A stretch of DNA of 64,000 nucleotides from Artocarpus heterophyllus (GCA_025403435.1 CM046351.1:27493730-27557729), one strand, 5' to 3'; shown: positions 44,301 to 56,871, numbered from the stretch's first letter. Notes: a model not told the origin generated them from the sequence alone. Numbers and translations: made by a program.

Positions 44301-44860
44301 TCATGAACAAGGCAACACAAGAAATTGATACAGTAGTTGGAAAAACCAAACTAGTAGAAGAGTCAGATATTGCCAACCTTCCTTACATCCAAGCCATAGT
44401 TAAAGAGACACTAAGGCTGCACCCAGCTGGTCCATTGGTACTCCGGGAATCATCTGAAAATTGCAGTGTCAACGGCTACAATATCTCAAAAAAGACTCGC
44501 GTGTTTATCAATTCGTGGGCTATTGGCAGAGACCCTAAGAATTGGAACGACCCTCTTGAGTTCAAGCCAGAGAGGTTTCTTAGCGAAGAAGGTAGTGTGA
44601 AGAGTCAGTTGGATGTGAGAGGGCAGAATTTCCAGCTTTTGTCTTTTGGCAGCGGAAGAAGATCATGCCCGGGAACATCACTTGCACTCCAGGTTGTTCA
44701 AACTAGCCTTGCTTCAATGATTCAGTGTTTTGAGTGGAAATTATTAGTTGGTGGAGATAATGGAAATGTTGACATGGAAGAGGGACCTGGGCTTTCCCTA
44801 GTTAGGGCTCATCCCTTAATTTGTCTTCCGGTTGCTAGGTTTTTTCCATTGCCCATGTGA
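41336..44860 (+). CDS. Cytochrome P450, CYP93A-like (gene 1; exons 41336-42241 and 44222-44860)
   Basis: ER-bound heme monooxygenase of 514 residues. Exon 1 (302 codons) has a membrane anchor at residues 5-25, the Pro-rich hinge [11 protein letters not shown] (36-46) and WKFMKKL. A 1980-bp phase-0 intron (GT at 42242, AG at 44220-44221) follows at the site conserved in CYP93 genes. Exon 2 has the I-helix AGTGTS (307-312), ETLR (364-367), PERF (418-421) and heme loop [10 protein letters not shown] with Cys451. Family known: CYP93A enzymes include pterocarpan 6a-hydroxylase in legumes, CYP93B flavone synthase; the substrate here is unknown. Oddities: Asp310 of the I-helix is Gly, residue 400 is Ser where gene 2 has Leu, and Pro443 before the heme loop is Ser. 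The frame is open, but activity is doubtful. Start chosen at the first ATG, which gives the family N-terminus. Confidence 0.9.
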
Positions 44861-47800
44861 AGGACTTACTAAGCGCATATAACAATAATATGCATTTGTA
44901 ACAATTACCGAACCTATGCATGGGCACAAGAAGCTATGATTGATTTAAAAAACTTGAGTAGTTGGAAACTGATATGTATCAATAATTTTATATCATAACG
45001 CGTTCTATTTTAGGCGTAGCAGGATCTTGTTCTTTAACAATGTCATTAGATTAAAAGGGAAATACTAAAAAGTTATATCTTTTGCATTACAATGGTATGA
45101 TTTTTTCAACTATAGGGTTGTGGTTAGCAATGTGTGGATCGTTGTTTTTTTTATTTTTTTTATTTTTTGGGATGAAAAACAATTCATTAAACCCACCCAA
45201 GAAATTAAGGTGTTTATCAGTCAGTTTCATTTGGTTTTTGGTTGGTCAGTTTCTGACTAACGACAGTCATTTTCAAAAAAGTGAAATTGAAAGCGGATTG
45301 AATAGACATAGAGTCGGTCGGTTTTCAACTAACAACGGTTAAGTTTAGTTGGTTTTCAACTAGTGTAAGCAACCAAGATACTAAAAATAATCTAGCATTT
45401 GAAGAGCAATGTCATGCTCTTCATTTAGTCCAAATAACCACCACATTCACGTAGTCATCAGTGGGGACATGTGCCCCTATCTATTTTTTAAAATTCAGAT
45501 TTTATCCCTTAATTTTTAATTCAAAATTTTAGTTATGTCCTTAATTAAAAAAACTTAATTTTGGCACCACAAAATGAAGTGTTAGCCCTAAGAAATAATT
45601 AAAATGTATTGTTGTGCCCACCTAAAATAATTATTATTTGTTGTTATGCCCCTATTTTATAAGAAAAATTATAATTATGATTTACTCAATCATTGAAATG
45701 TATAATCATACATCTTTATTTAATAAAATACTATTTCTAATCTTAACATAGTGCCCCCACTGAAAAGAAGTTCTCGCTTTGCAACTGGTCCAAATTTAAT
45801 GTGTTAGAAAAGTCTAAAAACTTATTAGGATAACAATAATATATGAGTTAAATAATCTAACACCCGCTCGTTTAAATTCAAAAATTTTACTTTTCATTCA
45901 TACATTAATTTATGAATATATATGTATATTAATGAATCTTTGAAAAGGGCTTCATATATTAACAAACCCTAGGTTGGTCGGAAGGTTTCTAACTAACCAA
46001 AAAAATGCTCTTTTAATAATTGACCATCCACAAAAGGTTTCCAACCGACTCGGTCTGCTTTGGACTTTAACGTACCAAGAAAGCTATATATCGATGTCGT
46101 TATTTGAAAAATGACATTAATTACTCTTTTTTTTATTAACAATAAAAATAAACGGTAGACCTTTTATGAGCACTAACAAATAGAAGTGGCTACGCAATTT
46201 ACTGGAATTATTTCATGATCAAATTTGATAAATATGAGAATCAATGATACTTTTTTAGATAAGTACTAACAAAAAATGTTTGTGTGAAGCGTCACGCCTG
46301 ATTTGTTTTTCAAATTTTCTTGTTGGTGAACAGTTTTTAGTAGCAACTTCACACAAATAAGATTTATTAAGCATCTTAATTTGTTATAAATAGTTTTAAG
46401 CGGTTACAGAAGTTAAAAATAGCCTGTAAAACTAATGCCAAACAAGTCACCTCGTACCAATGATGATTACCAACCGGTAGTTACTGCACAACAGACATCA
46501 TACAGGTAGATTCAAGCGGTTGTTTATCGACCAGTATACACCGTCATATTGGATAGCAACCGTGGTTACTAGCCAATCTCCTTTGGCATCCACCAAAAAT
46601 CGCATGTACTTGGCGGCAAGCACAATTGGCATCATTATTGGAACACTTAAATAAAAAATAAAAAACGACCACCAAATCACAAAGAATCAACAAATCCACA
46701 AAAGAACAAACAAAGTTTCATATCAATCGGCTATCTCCATCTCCATCTTCACTGGCAAGCGACAAGTGGCAGGCAGAGTTGGCATTTGTTGTTTTGTCAC
46801 GTGTGAAAAGTGCGAGGGAAAAAAAATCTAAACTTTGGCAGATATCCTATTCCTCGTAATCCAACTTTTGTTAACTACATGGCAGAAAAAACTAAAAGTT
46901 TTTTACTTTATGAAAAAAATCCATCCACACCTAAAAAATGTATAATTTTAGCCTAATTATCTCGTTTAATTTCCCAAGAAGGTAAAGTTTTATATTTAAT
47001 TGGAACAATAGGCAGGCTAATAACATAATGTGATTTTGTAGAATTCACAGTCTGTTTGACAAAGTTGGCTTTAACTAACTTTTCAATTACTAATAACATA
47101 AAGCTTTCACATACTATAGTAAAAAAACAAAATTGTTACAATATAAAACTCTCACATATTATAATATTAACAATTTTAATCAATGATTTTAATCAATATG
47201 TTCAATACCTATTAATTAATATCCAAGAAAAACACCATCTTAGGTCATACAGCTGTCACATAAGTCCCCTGCCCATTTCCCGGTGCAGTTTATCATGCAG
47301 ACCATGGAAGGTACAAGAATTTATGGTTGTTTCTTTTTTTGCTCATTAAAATGGAAAAATTTTATTATCCGAAAGTAGTGGTTAGCACATAGGAACCGAC
47401 CTCCCATAAGTCAAAAATCCCAACAAACTTTGTCCTAAGGGCCCAGCAAGCAGCCTCATGTGCTGCTGCATTTCCAGCTCTAGGAATCCAGCTAATAGAA
47501 AGACAAACACTAGACTTCAAATGATTTAAAACATTATAAAAAGTTGGATGAACCATCCATTGATCTGGTGGAGATGCCAAGACCAAAGCATCAACTGCTA
47601 TCTTCGCGTCAGATTTCACCATGAATTGAGGCCATCCTTGACGTTGGGCATGAGTAAGAGCAAGGTCAATTGCCAAAAGTTCCGCCTCAAGAGCAGTAGC
47701 AGCAGTAGCAACATCAACTACCACACTGTGAACTCTACCTTCTCAGTCTCTAGCTACACAACTTAAACCAGCCATACCTCCTTTAAATGCTGCATCCACA
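44246..47800 (+). repeat. Copy A of the exon 2 plus downstream segmental duplication
   Basis: Nearly identical to 60422-64000, from ACATCGGCCATTAC in exon 2 through the 3' flank and into the LINE 3' end. The offset is 16,176 bp at the stop codon and 16,179 at the LINE end, so only about 3 bp of net indel in 2.5 kb. One more divergent patch lies at about 44313-44355. Confidence 0.9.
44861..47337 (+). other. Non-coding flank after P450 gene 1
   Basis: AT-rich, duplicated at 61037-63516. No coding pattern. It contains a CACGTG G-box at about 46798. The small frames (for example minus 46680-46498) are short and match nothing I know. TTGACAAAGTTGGCTTTAAC near 47055 looks like a MITE edge. Confidence 0.6.
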
Positions 47801-49535
47801 TTTAGCTTGACAATGAATCCCTCTGGAGGCTGCCAATAAGCTTCTTGAATAACCCGATTCTTCTTGGCCTGTTGCAACTGGCCAACAATTGAAAGATGCT
47901 GGGAAGAGATATTAGAGATGGATTTAGTGATTTGATAGTGAGAGGTAATAACTCCTTTATGCATTCTGTTATTCCGTGCCTTCCAAGGTGCATCCATGCT
48001 AACTGCTGCATGTAGAATCCTAGCATTACACTTTGTTTCCTCACCCCATTCCATTATGATCCATTGAATAAGATCAACTCCAGTTGCCATCTGAATCATA
48101 TCAGTCCTTACTTCCCATGTACCAAACCAAACAGCCCTGGCAGCAAAACAACTCCAGAGGGAGTGGGCAACCGTTTCGTTACCACCACCACACACTTCAC
48201 TGAACCTATCCCTCCCACTAAGAACACGAGCTATTCTTTATTTAGTGGGCAGTATATCTTGAGCTACACGCCATAAAAAGAGTTTATAACGTTCATGGAT
48301 CTTACACTTCCATATCATCTTCCATAAAGAGCTAGGTTCTCCAAATCTCCCATGTTGGGCCACCCAATAAGACCCTTTAACACTGAACTTACCGCTAGGT
48401 GATCCTTTCCACACCACCTTATCTGTCATGGGGGCTGGCAGCAACTTAATGGACGCAATTGAATTGCCCAGTTCATCTCCAAATTTGCATTTTAATGCAT
48501 CAATGTCCCAGCAACGTTGTCCCAAAAGCATGACTTCACTAACTTTTGAGCTATGACTCAATATTCGTCTCTCCGGGTATTTTGGGTTAATCGAGCTCCT
48601 GACAGGCAAAGTATCTTGCGAAGGTACCCAAGGAGAGCTCCAAATTCCAGCAATAGACCCATCTCCAATCAGATAGCAGCTTCCTTGTCTAATTATCTCC
48701 CTAGTGGACAGTATACTTTTCCACACTCATGAGGCGGCATCTCCATAGTTAGCAATCCAGAAGCATTTTCCGGAGCAGTACTTTTGACGCAGGTGGTCAA
48801 AGCATAAAGAACTCTCCCCAGCTGCCATTGTCCATCCCATTTTTGCAAAAAGAGCCAAGTTAAAGTCAGCAAAGCGTCTGAAGCCTAACCCCCCAAATTG
48901 CTTTGGCTTACATATTGAATCCCAGCTCCTTAAGGCCAAAAACGATCTCTCTCTCCCCGCCCAATCCACCAAAATTTCCTACATATGCTATCCAAATCAG
49001 CGCAAAAATTCAGAGGCAGCTTGAAGGTTGCGAGAGTGTAGGAAGGAACAGCCTGGAGTACTGACTGGATCAGAGTCGAGCGCCCAGCCTGGCCGAGAAA
49101 GCGACATTTCCATCCTTCTAAGCGTTTAAGCACCTTTTCCTTAATAAAGGCAAAGTCTCTCCGTCTTTTCACAGAAATAAACAGTGGGTTCCCCAAATAC
49201 TTTTCAGAGCCTGAAGATACCCTCATCTGCAAGGTATTTGCTATGTCTCTCCTCAGATTTGAAGGAGTGTTGCATGAGAAGAAAATGCTGGTTTTCTAAA
49301 AATTCACCCTTTGACCTGACTATTCCTCATAAGTCTTCAAACATCTTATGAAGGCACCCGCTTCTCTAAGATTGGCCCGACTAAATAGGATTGTGTCACC
49401 TGCAAACATTAAGTGAGAAATGGGCGGGGTTCTCCTGCAAATCTGAATGCCATGAATCTCTCCTTTGGCTTCCTCTCGCAATAACAACTTAGATAAAACC
49501 TCACCACATAATATGAACAAATATGGTGAGATTGG
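47338..49535 (-). pseudogene. LINE RT C-terminal part, zf-RVT region and RNase H
   Basis: In order on the minus strand: SPYLFILCGEVLSKLL (about 49535-49485), the catalytic box FAGDTILFSRA (about 49400-49370) where FADD is expected, KYLGNPLFI and WKCRFLGQAGRSTLIQSVL (49200-49055), KQFGGLGFRRFADFN (48905-48860), the zf-RVT region KFSVKGSYWVA and WRVAQDILPTK (48395-48238), CGGGNETVAHSLWSC (48192-48150), and plant LINE RNase H with LEAELLAIDLAL and WIPRAGNAAAHEAA (47690-47450). Several frameshifts and stops. The catalytic Asp-to-Gly change alone would stop reverse transcription. Confidence 0.88.
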
Positions 49536-50001
49536 TGTTGGATCAAAATCCAATATATGGACTAATGTATTAAATAAATGTGAATTAAAGGCTATCAATA
49601 AGGTTGCCTAATTAAAAGTGATCAATTTAGGTTTTGGGCTTTTAATGCATCATTAAGTGTGGGCCTCCTATGTGTAGAGACCAAAAGGAAAATTACTAAT
49701 TTTATGATGGGCTAAATTGGTAATTAAGGATAATTGCTAGGGTTTAGCAATTATATAAAGGGGTTATGGTCCCCAAGTCAGTACGTACATTATTTTTCTG
49801 TTTCTCATCTATAGAGAGATTACAGAGCATTCTGATAGGGAGGATTTACGTACCAGACTTGGAAGATCCTCAACCAAAGGACTCAAGAATCACATTTTAT
49901 CAATGGATTCAGGTTAGATTTCGCATCTTATTAATATTCTTGATGATTTGACATGAACGATCCTGGGTGATGATGGTTTTCATCACAATTTTATTCTAAC
50001 A
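49536..50001 (+). repeat. 5' LTR of the copia element
   Basis: 466 bp, TG...CA ends, TATATAAAG (about 49752) as a possible TATA box. The primer site AGTGGTATCTAGAGCC begins directly after, resembling the initiator-Met type with an extra T. Confidence 0.92.
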
Positions 50002-50017
50002 AGTGGTATCTAGAGCC

Positions 50018-51534
50018 TCCTCATGTTGAATCATTGAGAATCAATAATTTTCTATATGTGATTCTCATTAAAATTCTCAAATTTTACAATCCATGGTTTT
50101 ATAAAATTGTTGAATTTGAGAACAATTGTTTGAATTTTTGGTTGAATACAATTCGGTTTCTTTAAACCCTTTATACGGCACGCTTGCCGAAAAGATGAGA
50201 ACATCCATTTTTTTTCTTTTTTCTATTTTAATTGATTCGATTGCTTCACTTTGCTGAGAGAACAGAAAAGAAAAGTAACATTTATTCGGTTTCTTTTCTC
50301 TGTTGCTGAGATCAGACGAGAAAAAGGAATAATAAAAAAAAAATTGTTTAACGTTTTGCTTCATTACTTGTATATATGCATATATATATATGGATTCAGT
50401 TTTTTTTTTGGACCCGAGTTGTATAAGGAAAGCCGACAGCATCATTACCGTAGCCGGCGAATAACTCCGTGCACGACCGTAAGGCTGCGCCGGAAAGACA
50501 GCGCCACGGCCTCTGGCCACGGCGAAGCAAGAAAGCGGTGGCCACAGAGGCCGCTGCATGAGGAAACCAAAAAAAAAATGTCAGGGCTTTCGCTGGTGGC
50601 TAGCCCAATGACTGCCGGCGTCGGCCGAGTCTGGGCACGACCATCAGGTCGCGTCGGAGTAGAGAAGCTACGGCCGTCTGGCCGCAGCACAGGGGCGGCG
50701 GCCGTTAGGCCACCCGTCATCTCACCCAGGGGTCAAAAGACCCCTAAGGTTAATTTGGGAAAGCTCTAGGCTTCGGTCCAGACCTGATTTTCATGGGCCC
50801 GATTGGGCCCGTGATCAGTTCGAACCCAGGGACTCAACCCTTGGGTTACCCAAAAAAAAAAGAGGGGATACACGGGCCGGCCCGTGGCTGGATATTTCTA
50901 CACGGGCTGGGCCCGTGACCGGTCAGTCCCCAGGGGTTCAAACCTTGGGTGACCCAAAAAAAAAAGGGGGGGGGGGGGCGGGGGGGGCGCTGGTTTAGGA
51001 TCCGGGTAGGGTTCTCCCGACCCGGTCCAGCCCCGACCCTGTCAATGTTGACCTTGACCAAATTTTTTTATTTTTTTTATTTTTAATTTTGGTTATTTTT
51101 TGTGCAATTTTAAATTCAAATATTGGTATTTTATATATATTTTGAGATGAATTAATTGAAGCAACATGTCACCAAAGTGGCCTCTCTTGTGGAAATTAAT
51201 TTGTTTTGAAATATAAAAGGTTGTGTTTATGTAACTTATGTGAATATTGACCGGCCCAAAGGAAGGCAATATTTGACAGAATTGCATGTACACCTGTGGT
51301 GATAAACACGTGATGATTATTCGGTTTTACATGTAAGCAATAAATCAGCCCAAAGGAAAATTTACTGTTTGACATGTTCTTCTTGTCAATGTTTGATTAC
51401 TACACTAAGATATCACTTACAAGTTAATATTTTTGTCCAAAGACTAAATATTAATGGAGTGCCTGATATCTTGAGATGGGTTTACCTTTATTTGGATTTA
51501 TTATTGTTATTATGGATTCTTATGTAAGCTTGTT
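50018..51534 (+). other. Long 5' leader of the copia element
   Basis: No coding support. 50400-51060 is GC-rich, unlike its surroundings, and holds an imperfect repeat of about 100 bp: two blocks ending in GGGTTACCCAAAAAAAAA (about 50843-50860) and GGGTGACCCAAAAAAAAA (about 50947-50964), each with CACGGGCC-type words. A G run follows at about 50965-50990. Long chance frames on both strands come from the low stop density of GC-rich DNA. A CAG acceptor-like site at 51564-51566 precedes gag. Confidence 0.6.
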
Positions 51535-54500
51535 TTGGTTTTGTTTATTTTGTTCTCTGTTTCAGCTACTAGTTCTGCCTCTAATATTACTGCCAACATC
51601 AATTCAATTCCTATGTTGAATGGTAGCAACTTCAAATCATGGCAAGATAACCTTCTAATAGTTCTCAGAGTCATTGATCTCGACCTTGCGTTAAGGGTTC
51701 CTTCTCCCGCACCTCTTACAGATAACAGTTCCTCTGATCAAAAGAAGGACATGGAAAGGTGGGAGAAGTCAAATCGCATGTGTATGATGATCATGAAGAA
51801 GGCCATTCTAGAAGCATTCAGGGGCACTATATCGGAAACGATAAAGACAGCTAAAGAGTTCCTTGAGGACATTGAGAAGAGATTTGCCAAAAATGAAAAG
51901 GCTGAAACAAGTACACTTTTGACAAACCTCATCTCAATGAGATACAAAAGTAAAGGGAACATTAGGGAGTACATCATGGAGATGTCTCATCTTGCTTCAA
52001 AATTGAGAGCACTTAAGCTTGACCTTTCTGAGGACTTGCTAGTGCATTTGGTTCTTATATCTCTTCCTGCACATTTCAGTCAGTTTTAGGTGAGCTACAA
52101 CTGCCAAAAGAGACTTGATCTCTTAATGAGCTCATCTCACATTATATGCAAGAAGAGGAAAGGTTGAAGCAAGAAAAGACAAAAAGTGCTCACTTGGCTA
52201 ATACTTCCAAGGACAAAGGGAAGAAAAGGAAGAAGGATAAGGAAGCTGTAGTTATGGCACCTCAAAAGAAGCAACAAAAGAGACCGGTTGATCTAGAAGG
52301 TATGGGTTGTTTCTTTTGTGGAGCTGCAGGACATAAGAAGAAGCATTGCACCAATTATCACTCTTGGCGTGCTAGAAAATTTAGATTATTGTTAAAGACT
52401 GGATTTTATTTGGATCTTGATGAAACATTTATTGTACCGTCTTTTAGACGGAATTTGATTTCTATTTCAGCTTTGGACAAATCTGGTTATTCTTGTTCAT
52501 TTGGAAATGAAAAATTTAGTTTGTTTCATGATTCAAAATTAGTTGGTTCCAGTTCTTTATCAGGTTACGATAATCTTTATTTGCTTGATACAATTGCTTC
52601 ATTTAATGAATCCTTGCAATTAAGTACATGAGGTATAAAGCAAAAATTAACCAATGAGAATTCAGCTACGTTATGGCGCAAGAGATTAGGTCATATCTCC
52701 AGAAGGAGAATAGAGAGACTTGTGTCAGACGAAATTCTCGACCCCTTAGACTTTATAGATTTTGATATTTGTGTTAACTGTATTAAGGGGAAACAAACCA
52801 ATAAAAGGAGATTTGAAGCCAACAGGACTTTGGACGTCTTAGAACTTATACATACAGACATTTGTGGGCCATTCCCTACGGCTTCTTGGAATGGTCAACA
52901 ATATTTTATAACGTTCATGGACGATTTTTCCAGATATGGCTACATATATCTCATTCATGAAAAGTCACAGTAGCTGGATGTGTTCAAAAATTATAAGGCT
53001 GAAGTTGAAAATCAACTCAGGAAAAGGATTAAAAGCGTCAGATCTGACCGTGGTGGTGAATACTACGGTGGATATGACGGTTCAGGTGAACAACTTCCTG
53101 GTCCGTTTGCTAAGTTCCTAGAGGAAAGCGGTATCGTCCCATAGTACACTATGCCGGGTTCGCCCACTATGAATGGTGTTGCTGAAAGACGAAACAGAAC
53201 GCTTAAAGACATGGTGAGGAGTATGATTTCTCATTCTACCTTACCAGAATCACTCTGGGGAGAAGCACTTAAGACTGCAGCGTATATCCTTAATAGGGTT
53301 CCAACTAAAGCAACTACCAAAACCCCTTACGAACTTTGGACAGGCAAGAAGCCTAGTCTAAAGCATTTGCATGTTTGGGGATGTCCAGCTGAGGCAAGGC
53401 CTTATAGGCCTAATAAAAAGAAACTGGACTCGAGGACGGTTAGTTGTTATTTTATTGGATACTCTGAAAGATCCAGGGGGTACAAGTTTTATGATCCCAC
53501 GACCAAATTGATATTTGAGATGGGAAATGCTAGGTTCTTTGAGGATGTCGAGTTTGCGGGAGGAGATATAGATAGGGGACTTTGTCTTTGAAGAGGAATA
53601 TGTTGATATTTCCACAGCTGTTATTGACATTGATCAGGTTTCTACTCCTGAAATCGTTCAAGAAGCAGACCCAAATCAAGACAATGTCGAAGAACCTCCC
53701 ATTCTTGAAATTGTTCTAGAAGAACAAACTCAACCACCTATGCCATTAAGGAGATCCACTAGAGAAAGGAGAAGTGCGGTGCCAAACGATTACATTGTAC
53801 CATTAATGAAGAGATAAAGTCTATGAAAGACAATGACGTTTGGGATCTTGTCCCATTGCCTGAAGGTGTGAAACCCATTGGTTGCAAATGGATATTTAAG
53901 ACCAAAAGGGATTCGAAAGGCAATGTGGAGAGGTATAAGGCTCGTCTTGTTGCAAAAGACTTTACACAGAAAGAAGACATTGATTATAAAGAGACTTTCT
54001 CTCTGGTTTCTTCGAAAGACACTTTTAGGATTATAATGGCATTAGTGGCACATTTTGATCTTGAGCTTTATCAGATGGATGTTAAGACTGCATTCCTCAA
54101 TGGTGACATTGATGAAACAATCTATATGGTGCAACTGGAAAACTTTGTGTCAGGAGATGCAAAGAAGATGGTTTGCAAACTAAAGAAATCTATCTATGGG
54201 CTCAAGCAAGCTTCTCGTCAATGGTATTACATATTTCATCAGGTTATCATCTCGTTCGGTTTTGAGATGAATTTGGTAGATGATTGTATATACCACAAGT
54301 TCAGTGGGAGTAAGTATATTTTCCTGGTTTTATATGTCGATGACATTTTGCTTGCCAGCAACGATATAGGCTTGTTGCACGAAACCAAGAGATTTCTATC
54401 AAAGAAATTTGAGATGAAGGATCTTGGTGATGCCTATTTTGTGTTGGGTATACAGATATACCGGGATCGCTCTCGGGGTATTTTAGGATTATCACAAAAG

Positions 54501-55180
54501 GGCTATATCGAAAAGATTCTTAAGAGATATGGCATGCAGGATTGTAAACCAGGTGATACCCCTGTGGCTAGGGGAGACAAGTTTAGTCTCAATCAGTGCC
54601 CTAAGAATGATTTTAAGGCTAAGAAAATGCAGAAGATTCCTTATGCGTCAGTAGTAGGGAGTCTAATGTATGCTCAGGTTTGTACACGTCCAGATATTGC
54701 GTACGTTACAGGGATGTTGGGCAGGTACTTAAGCAATCCTGGAAAGGATCACTGGGTAGCAGCCAAACGAGTCTTGAGGTATTTTCAAAGAACAAAGGAT
54801 TACATGCTCACGTATCGGAGGTCAGAATAGCTTGAGATCATTGGGTATACTGACTCTGATTTTGCTGGATGCCAAGATAGTATGAAATCTACATTGGGCT
54901 ATGTATACCTTCTGGCTGGAGGTGTTGTCTCTTGGAAGAGTGTTAAATAGTCTCCTATAGCATCTTCTATAATGGCGGCAGAGTTCATAGCGTGCTATGA
55001 GGCATCTAATCATGGAATATGGCTGCGGAATTTTGTCACAGGGCTGCGTATAGTGGACAGTATTCAAAGACCACTCAAAATATTTTGTGACAATAAGTCA
55101 GCAGTTTTGTATTCCAACAACAACAAGAGCTCGACAAAGTCAAAGCATATAGAGATCAAGTTCCTAGTTGTGAAATAAAG
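51535..55180 (+). pseudogene. Copia gag-pol without protease core
   Basis: Gag from about 51567 (IPMLNGSNFKSWQDNLLIVL), stop TAG near 52088, then a basic region and knuckle CFFCGAAGHKKKHC (52311-52352). Directly after YHSWRAR the reading jumps to KFRLLLKTGFYLDLDETF: the protease active-site stretch that normally lies between them is missing. GAG-pre-integrase and integrase: HTDICGPFPTA (52848), [30 protein letters not shown] (53169). RT 53823-54830: TAFLNGDIDETIYM, LYVDDILLAS (54331-54360). RNase H: GYTDSDFAGCQDSMKS, MAAEFIACYEAS, IFCDNKSAVLYSNN. Stops at about 52630, 52972, 53143, 53590, 53816, 54828 and 54949. Confidence 0.9.
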
Positions 55181-55748
55181 AGTTCAGAGTGGACAGTTGT
55201 CTATAGAGCACATCGGCACAAACTCCATGATTGCGGATCCGCTTACTAAGGGATTGCCACCCAAAATGTTTCATGAGCACACTGCTCGTATGGGTGTCAT
55301 ATCATTTTAGGATATTTAGTTTTAGTGGGAGTTTGTAATTTTAAATGCTCTTATAATATAGACATTTTTCAGTTATTTCAGTTTATGGATATTTTGAGTT
55401 TATTTTCTGCAGAAATAAAGTTTTCAGTCTATTCACACTCTGATTTTGGTATGGTTTGATCTCACTAAGGTTTTCAGGTGGACCAGTTGGAAATAGACAT
55501 GTTAAGATCACATTGCATGAAATTTCCATGCTACACATCCATGCTTGATCTTGTCATTAGTCGTATTGGTATATGTGATCATTGATGGATCTAGTTATGA
55601 CATATGTAACGAAGGTCGCTTTGGTCCTATATTGATATGGTTAATGGACAAGATTGTTGAGGTGCATAAGGTTTTGATAGCAAAATTCATGAGCTCATAA
55701 GGTATAATACACATTTATAAAGTTTCATATATAGCCCAAGTGGGAGAT
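55181..55748 (+). other. Copia 3' non-coding region and polypurine tract
   Basis: The last pol motif, DPLTKGLPP (about 55237-55263), opens the stretch; the rest is non-coding. AAGTGGGAGAT at 55738-55748 abuts the right LTR and is the polypurine tract. Confidence 0.75.
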
Positions 55749-56214
55749 TGTTGGATCAAAATCCAATATATGGGCTAATGTATTAAATAAATGTGAATTA
55801 AAGGCTATCAATAAGGTTGCCCAATTAAAAGTGATCAATTTGGGTTTTGGGCTTTTAATGCATCATTAAGTGTGGGCCTTCTATGTGTAGAGACCAAAAG
55901 GGAAATTACTAATTTTATGATGGGCTAAATTGATAATTAAGGATAATTTCTAGGGTTTAGCAATTATATAAAGGAGTTGTGGTCCCCAAGTCAGTACGTA
56001 CATTATTTTTTTGTTTCCCATCTACAGAGAGATTACAGAGCATTTTGATAGGGAGGATTTACGTACCAGACTTGGAAGATCCTCAACCAAAGGACTCAAG
56101 AATCACATTCTATCAATGGATTCAGGTTAGCTTCTGTATTTTATTAATATTCTTGATGATTTGACATGAACGATCCTGGGTGATGATGGTTTTCATCACA
56201 ATTTTATTCTAACA
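55749..56214 (+). repeat. 3' LTR of the copia element
   Basis: 466 bp, same length as the left LTR with no indels, followed by ATTGG and the LINE. Confidence 0.93.
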
Positions 56215-56770
56215 ATTGGGTCCCCTTGATGAATGCCCTGTTCTGGACGGAAAGCACGCAGAGGGCTTCCATTCAAAAGTATCGAAAATGATACGGATGT
56301 TACACATGTCATAATGAATTTACAGAATAAAGCAGAGAAGCCATAGGCATGCAGAACTCTGTTAAGAAAAGGCCATTCCAAACGATCACAGGCCTTACTT
56401 ATATCAAGTTTAATTCCCATCAATCCACCTTTTCCAGACTTCCTTTTCATGGTATGAAGCACCTCTTGTGCCACAACTGAGTTCTTAGCAATCCATCTGC
56501 CAGGGATAAAGGCAGATTGGAAAGGAGAAATCAGCTTATTAAGGATGGGGCGCAGCCTATTAGCTAAAAGCTTAGCAGTAATTTTATAACAAAAATCGCA
56601 TAAGCTAATTGGACGGAAATGATCAAACTTTTGAGACGTCTAATTGTTTAGGAATAAAAGCAATAAAAGTCTGGTTAACTGTTCTCACAAAACAACCCTC
56701 CGAAAGAACTCTTGAACAAAGTCACAAACTTAGCTTCCCACCTCATCCCAATAAAGCATTTATGGTTATT
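56215..56770 (-). pseudogene. LINE reverse transcriptase, N-terminal part
   Basis: The minus strand reads a degraded segment from about 56760, then MAQEVLHTMKRKSGKGGLMG (56474-56415), KLDISKACDRLEWPFLNRVL with the first catalytic Asp region, and RPEQGIHQGDP (56250-56220), where the copia element enters. A stop and frameshifts precede 56474. It continues at 49535. Confidence 0.85.
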
Positions 56771-56871
56771 TCAAACGATATAATTTGATGTCAGCCGATT
56801 GCCTGACAACAAAAATATATATAATGTGTTCACAAAAGCCAGGCTTACTTTGGCAAGTTATTGAAATTTAA

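Larger units (their letters stand above)
49536..56214 (+). mobile_element. Ty1/copia retrotransposon inserted in the LINE
   Basis: 6679 bp, LTRs 49536-50001 and 55749-56214 (both 466 bp, TGTTGGATCA to TTCTAACA). Perfect target duplication ATTGG at 49531-49535 and 56215-56219, inside the LINE RT motif HQGDP-SPYLF. About 19 differences between LTRs by eye (about 96% identity). Primer site, gag, integrase, RT and RNase H are in copia order, but the protease core is deleted and stops are present. Therefore non-autonomous. Confidence 0.95.
47338..56770 (-). mobile_element. LINE (non-LTR) retrotransposon, 5'-truncated, split by a copia element
   Basis: Minus strand: RT in 56760-56215, copia insertion 49536-56214, then the RT rest, connection and zf-RVT region, and RNase H down to 47365. 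The 3' end at about 47338 is followed by an A-rich tail (AAAAAAAG on the minus strand). Upstream domains (endonuclease, RT N-terminus) are missing. The LINE 3' end also sits in the duplicated copy B (63520-64000), so it was there before the duplication. Confidence 0.88.

Noticed and set aside
46498..46680. Small hydrophobic ORF shared by both P450 flanks (also 62675-62857)
   Set aside because: Conserved only because the whole segment is recently duplicated; 60 codons, no family recognised.
50251..50769. ORFs of 172 and 160 codons in the copia leader
   Set aside because: Overlapping frames on both strands in GC-rich DNA; no motif and no place in copia gene order.
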